64,000 nucleotides of DNA from NCBI GenBank assembly GCA_963693285.1, contig OY848917.1:4144618-4208617 (forward strand), in the 5' to 3' direction. The notes under the pieces were generated by a model. That model saw only the letters and a program-made list of their open reading frames with translations. It made no database searches and was not told where the DNA came from. How positions within the stretch are numbered: position 1 is the stretch's first letter; the number at the start of each line of letters is the position of its first letter. Source of the DNA: Xestospongia muta. Its lineage: Eukaryota; Porifera; Demospongiae; Haplosclerida; Petrosiidae. This document shows, in pieces, positions 1 through 10,093 of this stretch. Made by a program: the position numbers and the translations under genes.

Positions 1-1660
1 TAAAAAATGAGATTATTGAGATAATGGGATATGCCAAAACCCTGAATTTGCATTTAAATACTTTGGAATTTGTCATTTGAGCCAGTAGGTCATCCACTTT
101 TGGTAAAGGGTAGACTTCTCAACACACACTTTGATAAAGTGGTCTAAGATCCACACTGATTTATATAGCTCCATTTCTCTTTGGTATAGCAACCATTCTC
201 TAACACCATGGAGTTGGTTCTTCCACCCTGGATATGATACCAAGGGATTCCATCCTCTGCAGCTCGTCTCTGATCTTGCCTCTATATGAGAGGGGGACCT
301 GCCTAGGAGAAAAAATGCATCTAGTTAAGTATTGGGTTTTAGCTTGATTTGGCATGGCTCTGCCAACATTCCTAATCCATTGAAAACTTGAGAATACTTA
401 CTTAACCAGTCTGTACTCTCAATCTGGTTTAATCTACAAGCTAGCTTCAATGAGGTGATTGCTAGAAGTCCTAGAGGCTTGTCTTCAGTCGTTAACCACA
501 AATATTGGACGAACCACCCCTTGTGCTTGTGCTTGAGCTGACCCTTGAATTCTCCTAGAACTTCAATGAGTGCTCTGCTGGGCCATTCAGCGACTTTGAT
601 AGAGGCTGTAACTTGGGTGCTCCAATTCAAAACTGCTGTGACTTCTGCTCTAGTGTCAATCTTAAACTCTTCTTTTCTCCAATTTAGGTGGAGTATAACT
701 TTCCATTGCTTCCTCTTTGTCAACACTTTATCTGAGACAGCATCCAGAAAAACAGAATCTTGAGTCTTCTCTCTCTTCATCATTTTTGGTATCTCCTTCC
801 TGTTCCTCTAAGTGACTTGATATTTCAGCTACCATCTTAGATAGACACCGTAAACTATAATGACCTAATGATTGCATTGGTGACACTTAGTGTCCCTAGC
901 TGGACAAAAGACCTTCTTGTGAGGCTCTTTACAGCATTGAATGCTTTTGTCCCATCGATCTTGGGGCTGCTTTGCTGGTACATTTTTGGTTCTTTGACTA
1001 TTGATGGGGGTATTAGTTTGACTTTGTCTGTGGTGGCCTGGCGTCATGAAGCTCGAACTGTATTGACTCCAGTGTTGGAGGTGGAGAGTTCCTTCTGTTG
1101 CTCTTTAATTGCTTCCCTCTGCCTCACAGCCTTCTTAGCTGACTCCAAAGTTAGTTTTGGGTCCAATTGAAGCCTTTCTGATAGGTTAGTATCCCCGATT
1201 CCTACTACCAGCCTGTCTCAAATTATCTCGGACTTCATATTGCCATACTTGCAATCTTCTGCAAGTGTGTATAGGGCCATGATATACTCTCTGCTGACTC
1301 ACTGGGTGCTTGATTTTGTTAGTTAAATCGGACTTTTTCGAAAATAACATTCTTTCGCACACGGAGTAACTTCCCGAATTTCTCAATCACTGAATTGTAT
1401 GTCTGTTGTTGTTGTTCACCCCTTTGGTCTTCTTCCTCAGTGATAATTGAAGCCAGGACCTCCTCTGACTCCTCTCCCATACAGTACAGGAGGGTGTTGA
1501 TCTGTCTGGTCTGATCCAATTTTGATGAGCTTCTAAAATGTTCAAACCGATGTTTCCATTTTGGCCAATCTTCTTGTTTCTGAAAGTTGAAGGGTTTAGG
1601 AGAGGGTAAATTGAATTAGCCATCTCTTCTCTAGTTTTGTCAATCCCACAGCAGCTACCA
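1..1660 (-). mobile_element. Decayed Ty3/Gypsy LTR retrotransposon, gag-pol 5' part
   Basis: Read on the minus strand from an initiator ATG at 1623, a gag-like frame begins about 20 nt after the primer-binding site and changes frame near 1520. A degenerate CCHC zinc-knuckle region lies near 865-940, with the pattern CPARDTKCHQCNH. The 325-783 frame carries a retropepsin-like segment, FKIDTRAEVTAV, where the usual catalytic DTG is DTR. It ends in a linker (KYSQVFNGLG) that normally precedes reverse transcriptase. From about 300 down to 1, translation gives an RT start (ELQRMESLGIISRVEEPTPW, then VDLRPL), interrupted by stops and a frameshift. The CPA-type knuckle spacing resembles Mag-like Ty3/Gypsy elements. 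The rest of pol and the 3' LTR lie outside the window. Stops, frameshifts and the altered protease motif show that it is dead. Confidence 0.8.
1643..1660 (-). other. Putative tRNA primer-binding site
   Basis: Immediately inside the LTR end, the minus strand reads TGGTAGCTGCTGTGGG. It begins with the TGG expected for pairing with the CCA tail of a tRNA primer. The tRNA species was not identified. Confidence 0.55.
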
Positions 1661-1892
1661 TGTTGGCTTGTTTACTTTAGCACGTCAGAACTGAACTTTA
1701 TTAGAAACTCAACTGCTTATATATTAGTACATAATGAATAGTATTCTAGAAAAGTCCTATAGAAAACATGGCTTAGAATAGTCTAGAATAATTAGCACCT
1801 AATAAATTAACATAAATGTCATTATAACATTAAGAGTTATGCCACAGATTGGAGATACAGTGATGTCATGATCATTTTAAAATTAACTAACA
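1661..1892 (-). repeat. Putative 5' LTR of the Ty3/Gypsy element
   Basis: Read on the minus strand, this 232-bp block starts TGTTAG and ends CCAACA, giving the short inverted TG...CA termini of LTRs, and it abuts the primer-binding site. The outer boundary at 1892 was chosen from the TGTT/AACA termini alone, because the partner LTR lies outside the window. A target-site duplication cannot be checked. Confidence 0.6.
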
Positions 1893-1970
1893 CCCTGTGT
1901 TGGTAAAGTTTAAGAAACATTACTAATATGTTGTTGTATGTCATTTTTGTGAACTGTAACCAGTCTGCAT

Positions 1971-2954
1971 AATAATTAATGAGTATGGTGCTCACTATTT
2001 TACAGAACAGAATGGCTCAGAATGGACCATCACAATAGAGAAAAGACTGGGCAGACAAAGAAAATTATTGTAAAAGAAAACAATAATAAGTGTATGTGAG
2101 TTAGCACTGAAAAAATGACTTCAATAATAAACGCATATGCATGCATGCATTTTATAATAAGTAGTTAACTTTTGTGTAATTGGTAATGTTGATAATTTTC
2201 TTTAGTAGGGTGACATAGACAGAAATTTTCCACTTCCAAAGGATGCAATAAAACAAGTGACAACTCTTGATTTTTTAAAATTGGAAATAGTGTGACATGC
2301 TCTCATAAGCCACTGCCTATCACCAAAATTGATTTTTAGTAAGTGTTGATAAGCACTGATTATGTTGTCATTAGCCATTCGCCATTTAAGGTTACACTTT
2401 TTTCTTCGACAGTGAAATTTAACTCTTTGCATGAAAACCACCATTGAACATAGTTGCTGCAATAATTAATGAGTATGGTGCTCACTATTTTACAGAACAG
2501 AATGGCTCAGAATGGACCATCACAATAGAGAAAAGACTGGGCAGACAAAGAAAATTATTGTAAAAGAAAACAATAATAAGTGTATGTGAGTTAGCACTGA
2601 AAAAATGACTTCAATAATAAACGCATATGCATGCATGCATTTTATAATAAGTAGTTAACTTTTGTGTAATTGGTAATGTTGATAATTTTCTTTAGTAGGG
2701 TGACATAGACAGAAATTTTCCACTTCCAAAGGATGCAATAAAACAAGTGACAACTCTTGATTTTTTAAAATTGGAAATAGTGTGACATGCTCTCATAAGC
2801 CACTGCCTATCACCAAAATTGATTTTTAGTAAGTGTTGATAAGCACTGATTATGTTGTCATTAGCCATTCGCCATTTAAGGTTACACTTTTTTCTTCGAC
2901 AGTGAAATTTAACTCTTTGCATGAAAACCACCATTGAACATAGTTGCTGCAATA
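1971..2954. repeat. Exact tandem duplication, 2 x 490 bp
   Basis: Positions 1971-2460 and 2461-2950 read identically by eye with an offset of 490 bp, and a further AATA continues into 2951-2954. Each unit holds a run of overlapping GCATGC/ATGCAT palindromes. No convincing coding region is seen; an 86-codon minus-strand frame occurs once in each copy and looks accidental. Lack of divergence implies either a very recent duplication or an assembly artefact. Confidence 0.95.
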
Positions 2955-5784
2955 TTTATTGACAAATCTTGTTAGTACAACTCCAACCACAATGACAATG
3001 CTTGTTGCTACATGGCTTGGCTGGCAGCCTTTTTACATAGTTAAGACTTTCACCTAAACTCAAAGAAGGCCGAGTGATTGAGTATCAAAATCATTGTTAG
3101 CAAATAAATGGGATTAATACAGATTCTATAAGGGAATTCAAGACATTTGAAGGAAGCTGGATATCAATGACTTCATCTGGTGTTGGAATGTTTTGTTTAT
3201 TTTATATTTCGTTTTTATGAAAGTCTCAATTGCAATCATTTCATCAGGAAAGTAAACTTTTTGATTAATCACAGGTTGTGTACAGACCAAACAACTATAC
3301 TTAGTGCCTAAATGCTAATTTCCTAACCTATGCTGGGCTCAGACTATCACTGTTGTGTAGAATGATTGAAGATAGTGCAGAGAATGAGCATACAATCTTC
3401 TGGTGATTCATATCAATCTTGCAATTGCTTTAATATTAAATTTACCTGTTCACCTGATTATTTGTCACTCTACTGTATGGATTATTACACCTTGTATTCT
3501 TCAATGCTCCATCGAGCAATTGAATGGATATCTTTGGATATGTTTGGTGTAGTAATCAAAAAGGAGCACTCCACTTGTGTTTCAATTCATGTGGAAATAT
3601 ACAAGTAAAGCAACTGACAATACACTTTTTGACTAGGATATTTTAGACATGTTCCATTTAAACTGTAATTGCTTGTCACATTGGTAGTTTCTGTTTGACA
3701 CTATCAACAATGCATATACATTATCCTTTCGTCTACAATCTACTCCCCAGCAAGTCTGAAGAAACATACAAGATATTTCTTACACTGCTGAGGATTTAGG
3801 AATAGAATTGAAGCCTAAAACAATACTGTCAGACTTTGGTCTTAGTATTATTCAGGCAGTGTAGCAGTCTTCCTCAAATGTAACTTCATTTCTTAATTGC
3901 ATGGGGGACTGGTAAGGTGCTGGTTCTGAGCTTAGTAAAGGAGAGGTACTGGTTGTATACTGTCAGATACCTTCTTTCTTAAAGAAAGATAACCTTTTCT
4001 GCCTCGGCCTGGTTGTGTATGATTGAGGTTTTTATTATAGGATATTACTTCATCATCTTGGGTTTATAATTCCTCCACTGTCCCAGCATCTCGTGTAATT
4101 CTACCATCAAGGCACCTTTGTTAAAGTCTAATTTGTAGCATTGATAAATTAGAATAGCACTCTTTTAACAAAATGTGCAGTTAATTGACAAATGATAATG
4201 TACATTGTTTATATTGCAGAATGGTGTGTACTAAGCAAGTTGTGACTGTGCACTAAATGGAATAAATTGATTATAGTGTTTCTTTTACATTTTTGGTTGG
4301 ACACGCACCACAATTATTAACAGAATCACCTAAATCATGTACCATTTATGTTTCTAATTTCTCAAATTGAACTTCTGCTTTAGTTGTGATATGTAGTCCA
4401 TCATCTGTTTCTGTTACATTTGTCCATCCATACATACACAGGCAGGCCCACAGTATCTCTGCTTTCAACACACACAAACCTCACATGTATAGCTGTTTTT
4501 ACAAGAGCTTCTCTTTAGTTTTCATCCTCTGATTCACTTCTATCTCAGTAACATATGTATCTTGAGTATCACCAGATAAAGTTACACATAGCTGGTTGAA
4601 TATTTTTAAGAATTTCCAATGCATGAAAAAGAAAATTATAAAATATTATTTGATGCTTTCAGTGCTTGCAATAATGTTGGGAATTTTGCTTTGTGAGCTG
4701 AATAATTTGCCTTCAAAATAACTGCCACATTAAACTATTGGTAGACACTATCAAGTCTTTGATAATACAGCTGTCTATGTTAGGTTTATCAATATGCATA
4801 GTTATGTCATTATTATTGTTAGTATGTTTGTAAAAAGTACCAGATGATGTTACAGTCATTAGATGAACGTTCTACTACATCTAAAACGTCAATAGATTTA
4901 AGATGCTGATGAACTGTTTTTCACCTTTAAATCTCTCAAAGCAGTTGAGTTGTTATTATCTATCTTACCTAAGAGAAAGCAATGCTTTTACGATTCACCA
5001 ATAATTATAATATATACATATACATTGAAGAGAGAATGAGACATTCATTTACCTTAGGTGAATTAGTATTCCTTCTTTTTTCTGTTTAGATCTTAGTGAA
5101 TAGCTTTAGTGTTTTAAGACAATTTTGTAAGAACTTCAGGTAATATTATAATTTCTCAGCATAGCATCTACTAAGCTAAAACATACTGAAGAGCTAAATG
5201 AAACAGCAAGAGCTGTGATATAAAATGTACTACAAATAAATATAATGAGTTACAGCAACATGACATTTAAAATTAGTACTTTCCTTGTTTACATGATCTT
5301 TGGCATCATTAGTCAAAACAACAAATAAGCAACAGCACATGTTATGATTATATACATGTGTATCCATGGTAACAAAATGGTTCAATAGAGAGTGCACAAT
5401 ATCATTGATATGTTAAGTAGTATCAATGTAATAGTATATTAGACAATCATCTTTGTTCAGATCAAGTTAAAAATTATGGCATTTGAACTTTTATTTTCTT
5501 AATTTCATTATTTTCTATTGTACTGACTCCACAAATGAATGTGGATTCAAGCAATTGATCTAGTCTTTACTTGCACACTTAAACAGATAGTCAATATTAA
5601 TATTTCTGTTCATTTATGGTTACATTCCTTTTTATTTATTGAAAGAGAGCGAGTTCAAACACTCCGAAGTCGGAACAGACATAAACTGCTTGCAGACTAC
5701 TCGAGCTGTAATGAGTGGGCCGTGCATGTATGGGTGTGGCGACACACCTCCTAAAGGGCTGTACGTCTTTATATCTCACTGAAG
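2955..5784. other. Intergenic stretch, largely without recognisable features
   Basis: About 2.8 kb of AT-rich sequence. Apart from the kinase-like relic at 3799-4026, no reading frame has recognisable homology. An 80-codon frame at 3366-3608 has ordinary composition but no flanking splice signals that I could use, so it is not called. Confidence 0.6.
3799..4026 (+). pseudogene. Possible protein-kinase catalytic-domain relic
   Basis: One frame starting at 3799 reads IELKPKTILSDFGLS, which resembles the kinase catalytic loop (DLKPxN) running into the DFG motif. About 50 codons on it reads KKDNLFCLGLVVYD, resembling the subdomain IX segment (kaDvfSlGlvlye). In-frame stops interrupt it at three places. 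The spacing between the two segments fits a kinase domain. It is too short and degraded for family assignment. Chance similarity cannot be excluded. Confidence 0.35.
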
Positions 5785-6783
5785 ATGGGACAAACAATAA
5801 CTAACTTATTAAGCGGTCAACCAGAGACTTTTTCAAAAGATGACCTCATATTTTGCCACCCTTTACCAGAACATGTAGAAGTAGAATGCCCAATATGTCT
5901 CCAAGTCATGTTATGGGAACCTTACCTTGTTTCCTGTTGTGGACACCATTTTTGTGGTCCTTGTATTCAACAAGCAAAGAAAACAAGTAACTTTTGCCCT
6001 CTCTGTAAAGCACTTGACTACCAAGCTATGCCTGATAAAGGACTAGAAAGGATTATCAAAACAATGACAGTAAAGTGTTTACATCATGCGCAGTCATGCC
6101 AATGGGAAGGTGAGTTACAACTATTACCAGATCATCTTTGTCGAAAGAAGAGAGAAGGAGAGTGCCTACATGCTGTAGTATCATGTGTAAATGAATGTGG
6201 TTTTAAAAATGAGAGACAATATTTGGACAAACATGAACTAAACGAATGTCCTAAAAGAGCTTTCAATTGTCGTTATTGTGGCTATCGTTCTACATATGAA
6301 GATGTAACTTCAAATCATTTGGAAGCTTGTCTAATGTATCCTGTTCATTGTCCAAACAGATGTTCTCAAACTTTGAAATTACCACGGAAACGTATGAAAT
6401 CTCATTTAAATGAAGATTGTCCTCTTGTAGATGTGTCATGTGATTATAAATGGGCTGGATGTTCATGGGAAGGTTTTCGTCGAGATTTGGAGATCCATTT
6501 TGAACGAACAATGAATGAACACCTTTTGCTAGTTTCTAAGGAAACAGAATCTTCACGAAATGAAAAAAAGTCATTAAAGAGGGAAGTCAATGAATTACGA
6601 AGTGAAAACAAGTCATTAAAGAGAGAAGTAAGTGAATTGCACGTACTTACAAAGAAGGCTGCTTCTGAACTTAGAAGGCAATCTGATGTCATGGAGGCAT
6701 TGAAAGTTGACTTGAGGGATTTACGTCAGGTTCATTCAAGAACTGCTGGAGACAGAAGAGGAAGTTATAACTCGCGTTATTAA
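5785..6783 (+). CDS. RING-TRAF zinc-finger protein without a MATH domain (332 aa)
   Basis: Intronless gene for a TRAF-like protein, expected to act as a RING E3 ligase/adaptor in the cytosol. A C3HC4 RING is clear: C35, C38, C52, H54, C57, C60, C71, C74. It is followed by Cys/His-rich TRAF-type zinc fingers (about 100-250) and a charged coiled coil (about 245-320) in which KSLKREVxEL is repeated twice. The C-terminal MATH/TRAF-C receptor-binding domain of classical TRAFs is absent; the frame ends shortly after the coiled coil. The N-terminus MGQTIT fits the loose N-myristoylation pattern (Gly2, Thr6), so membrane attachment is possible. It converges with the Death-domain gene at 6991-9940. 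Family assignment is firm; partners are unknown. Confidence 0.93.
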   Translation: MGQTITNLLSGQPETFSKDDLIFCHPLPEHVEVECPICLQVMLWEPYLVSCCGHHFCGPCIQQAKKTSNFCPLCKALDYQAMPDKGLERIIKTMTVKCLHHAQSCQWEGELQLLPDHLCRKKREGECLHAVVSCVNECGFKNERQYLDKHELNECPKRAFNCRYCGYRSTYEDVTSNHLEACLMYPVHCPNRCSQTLKLPRKRMKSHLNEDCPLVDVSCDYKWAGCSWEGFRRDLEIHFERTMNEHLLLVSKETESSRNEKKSLKREVNELRSENKSLKREVSELHVLTKKAASELRRQSDVMEALKVDLRDLRQVHSRTAGDRRGSYNSRY

Positions 6784-6790
6784 TGACCAA

Positions 6791-6796
6791 AATAAA
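6791..6796 (+). terminator. Poly(A) signal AATAAA for the TRAF-like gene
   Basis: AATAAA lies 8 nt after the stop codon at 6781-6783. This implies a very short 3' UTR, fitting the 207-bp convergent spacer to the next gene. Confidence 0.5.
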
Positions 6797-6990
6797 TGAA
6801 TAATTTGTTATAAATCTTTTAAAATACATATTTCATTTATCTTTTTAAGGAGCTATGTGCCATTAAAAATTGAAGTGTCATTATCAATATTTAAAAAGCG
6901 TTTTGTGTTAGGAACATTACATCATTTTGGAACTAACACAATATATATTATATACAATTATATACGTTGTCAATCTACAAAAACATATCA

Positions 6991-9940
6991 CTAACTGGTA
7001 GGACTAAGTCTATATATTATAAATTGTAACAAATCGCTCTGACCACAAGATAACAATGCTAATTTTAAATTGTTAAATGTGACATTTTCGTTAGATTTAA
7101 TCCATGTCTTCATTGCATGATAGTATTGTTCTTCATGTAGACTCTCCTTAGACACAATAGAGTTAATAATGTGTTGTTGAAGTCCTAAATGTATACAGAA
7201 TTCTTGGAAGTGATCTGTTGAAATTCGTTGACAAATATCCAACACTGCAAACTTGTGAGTTCTGTTGTCAAAATCTATACTTGTTTTCCATATCCATTCA
7301 TAATCTAAATTTAAAAAAATAGTCTTTAAAAATAAAAATAATATAATAAGAGGTGATAAGTATATACAAGACAAAAGCAATCAATATATGAGACCTGATT
7401 TGCAATAAGGGACCACTTCTGAAAAGGGACCACTGTTAAAACATACCAAAAACAGTTTGTATACATACAGTACAATATATGAACAACTACTGACGGTAAC
7501 TGTATCTATACAAAACAATTTGAGGTGTTTCAACAGTGGTCCCTTTTCACAAATCAAGTCACAAATGTTTAGCCAGAAGTGGTCCCTTATTGGAAATCAG
7601 GTCACATATATAGGTCTCTGTACACAGCTATAAGTTCAGGTAGCAAAAAAATGTAAAAAAAACATTAGTACATTTAATATGTAAGTCCTATATCTAATGC
7701 ATCAATTCATATACAAAAATATGAAGTGTCAGTAATATAACAATGCATGGACAATTCACGAAAAAAATAGTGACTATGATATATAAAGCATCTTAAACTA
7801 GACTATCATAATAAATGGTAATAAGGAAAAATCTACATATTAGATAAATTACATAAATGATGGCCTCTGAACTCATTGTTATGATAGTAATATGAAAATA
7901 GCACAATATACATTGCTAGATAAAATTTCAGGTTCTCGCCAGAAAAAAGAGGGAAGCAATTTGAGGGAATTGCAAGTTATGAATTATTCATAAGTGGGTG
8001 TTATCGATTTTCTAGATGTGTATTCTAATTTGATCCCAAAGGTATATATATAGTAAGTAACAAATATTAAGTCATTTCTCAACATCACTTAAAATGTATA
8101 TACTAAAACAAGATTACTACATTCATATTATCTTTCCTTAATAGCTCTGCCATTCCTACTGTGGTCTTTCATCCTTACATTTTATGAAATTTTCAGAAAG
8201 TGTTATTTACCTGTTTGCATTTTTTATAGCCATGAAGAGAGTGTGTGTACATGTGCACATTGAAAGTAAGGTTATTTTTAAGTGTGTTTGTTTAAAGTGA
8301 CCAGAAGATGGAGAAGTATTTGAATCAATTCTTAGCCATATTAGTATGATGCTTCCATTATTAAGACAGGATAGAAACTTAACTATTTACTTTGATGAAA
8401 ATACCTTAAGAGGCTACTTCCTAGATTTGTAAAAATCACTACTTTCAAATGGCGAGTGCTTGAAGTGAAACTTCTAAAAAGTGAATATCTCATGTAAAAT
8501 CATAAATTTTGTGTAAAATATTTAATCTATTTTATCTTCTAGCTTAGGAGTTATCATTACCTAAACAAGAATTTTACCATTATCTACTTAGGTAGCATTA
8601 AGCAGTAGTACATGATATCTTAATCGTGCTTCTAAAATGAATGACTTTAAAGTTACTTCTATCTTACATGCATTCTAACCTTCTTTTCTAGGTGTTTGTT
8701 GGTAATACTTCCTTGGAACTTCTTCTCCAGAAGACTGAGTTGGACTGGTATCAGAAATGTGAGCCGTCATATCATCAAGTTCAATGCCTGTCAATGAAAA
8801 TATATTATTAATGAAGAAATTTAAACAGAATACAAGTGACTGTGTCTTTTAGGACTCAAGAATAAAAGAGGTCAAATCTAACTTTTTTATTGATATCTCA
8901 GTCATTTCTAGGGTTGTGATTTTTTTTCATGATAGCACATTTAAATTAATCACATTTCATTAAGTAATGATGTTGTTAATGTTTCTGAGGAAGAGAAACG
9001 TGTGGCCAGATGGCAATTGTAAGTCATCATGTTCATTGTGTTGGAATAATAGTAAAAGGTAAAAAGATATAGTTTCGGTTGTAACTATAATTGTCCATTT
9101 ATGATGGTGAGTATTTTTGATAGACTTGTTTTGAAAACAGCTATTTTGACTTGTGCTGTCTGTTACAAGATATAAAACAAGAATATCCCAGTTTATTGAG
9201 ACAAAATGATGGAGAAGCGTGATGAAAGTATTTGATTAGTCCTATACAGATCCATGTAGGAGTAATTTTTAGTGAAAGTTTCTAGAGAAAATTTCTTTTG
9301 CCAAAGACGTTAGGGAGGCAAGACTACATTCTATGATGTATGTGACTTAAACGATATGTAACCAAATGGAAAAGGTTGATCAAAGCAAGGATAGGAAACA
9401 AAACTTCTTTAAATCAAGTCTTGATGTTTGGGAAAGGTAGTTAGGAATGCTTATTATGCATCACCATAAAAAAATTAAATATAAACAGTATTTACAATTA
9501 ACACCAAATTGGCAAATTATGCTGTTTACTATTGAGTATTAGAACACAATAACTGTATTAACTATTATAGTCCAGCTGCAATGATAGTTATAAGTGGGAA
9601 ACATTACTTTTATAGGAAACCAGGTTGTCATGTTAGTAGTTAACATACCGTGTTTTATGGCTAGCTGTACTGCCATTATGTTTATGCCTTTTATTCCTTG
9701 CAAACAGGTTAAAAGTCTTTTCATTTTGTCCCTTTCGTCCAAGTCTTTTACACTAGGTTCTAACTGCCATTTTTCGATTGTTTGTACAACACACTGGCGG
9801 AATCTAGCTTTCTCTGGCTCTATACCTTCACTTGCTGCTGATATCTTGTATCTGCCTCTGTAATCGAGGCCAAGTCGGGCGTAGAGCTGGGCCCATTTTG
9901 CGCCAATGGAGTCACACAACTCTTCTACTAGAATATCCAT
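6991..9940 (-). CDS. Protein with two Death domains (237 aa, 3 exons)
   Basis: Minus-strand exons 9940-9649, 8787-8680 and 7304-6991 join with phase 1 at both junctions, total 714 nt, with donors GTATGT and GTTAGA and acceptors ending CAG and TAG. Exon 1 encodes a Death-domain-like bundle (LCDSIGAKWAQLYARLGLD ... ALIKHG-type end, about 3-97). Exon 2 is a polar linker (SDTSPTQSSGEEVP). Exon 3 encodes a second Death domain (about 150-233) with LGLQQHIINSIV, a conserved AMKTWI helix and a final LLQFIIYRL. No enzymatic domain is present, so it is probably a homotypic-interaction adaptor. Its start lies 153 bp from the start of the divergent Death-ankyrin-Death gene, suggesting co-expression. A MITE sits in intron 2. 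Domain call is by pattern; exact limits are approximate. Confidence 0.82.
7384..7611. mobile_element. MITE with 30-bp terminal inverted repeats in an intron
   Basis: The left end (7392-7421, GACCTGATTTGCAATAAGGG then ACCACTTCTG) matches the reverse complement of 7574-7603 at 29 of 30 positions, and the match extends outward into TATATG. A second inner inverted pair is built on AAAAGGGACCACTGTT. The length is about 228 bp with no coding capacity. It is inserted in intron 2 of the double Death-domain gene. A related half-site (GTGACCGGATATGTGAAAAG) occurs near 35980-36010. Confidence 0.85.
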
Positions 9941-10093
9941 TTTTAAATGATAATCATAGGGAGGTACTTCCCCTGGGAGTTTACCTTACCAATTATGTTT
10001 AGCTTTCAGCTTAGTCGACGTGACTGATTTCTTATAAAGGTCGTTATTATAATTAACACTGACCTGTATCAAGGAAAGATTCAGTGACTTAAA
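9941..10093. promoter_or_regulatory. Shared head-to-head promoter of two Death-domain genes
   Basis: Only 153 bp separate the ATG at 9940 (minus) from the ATG at 10094 (plus), so both 5' UTRs and promoters must lie here, unless non-coding first exons exist elsewhere. No TATA box in a convincing position was seen. Confidence 0.5.

Noticed and set aside
1..1892. Possibility that the retroelement is an infectious retrovirus with an envelope gene
   Set aside because: Only gag, protease and RT-start remnants are seen, they are broken, and the 3' part is outside the window; nothing supports an envelope.
2202..2952. Two identical 86-codon minus-strand frames
   Set aside because: They are identical only because the DNA is duplicated; no homology, no splice context and no supporting codon pattern.
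5539..5754. 71-codon plus-strand frame just before the TRAF-like gene
   Set aside because: Composition is unremarkable, it has no recognisable domain, and it occupies the likely promoter/5' UTR of the TRAF-like gene.
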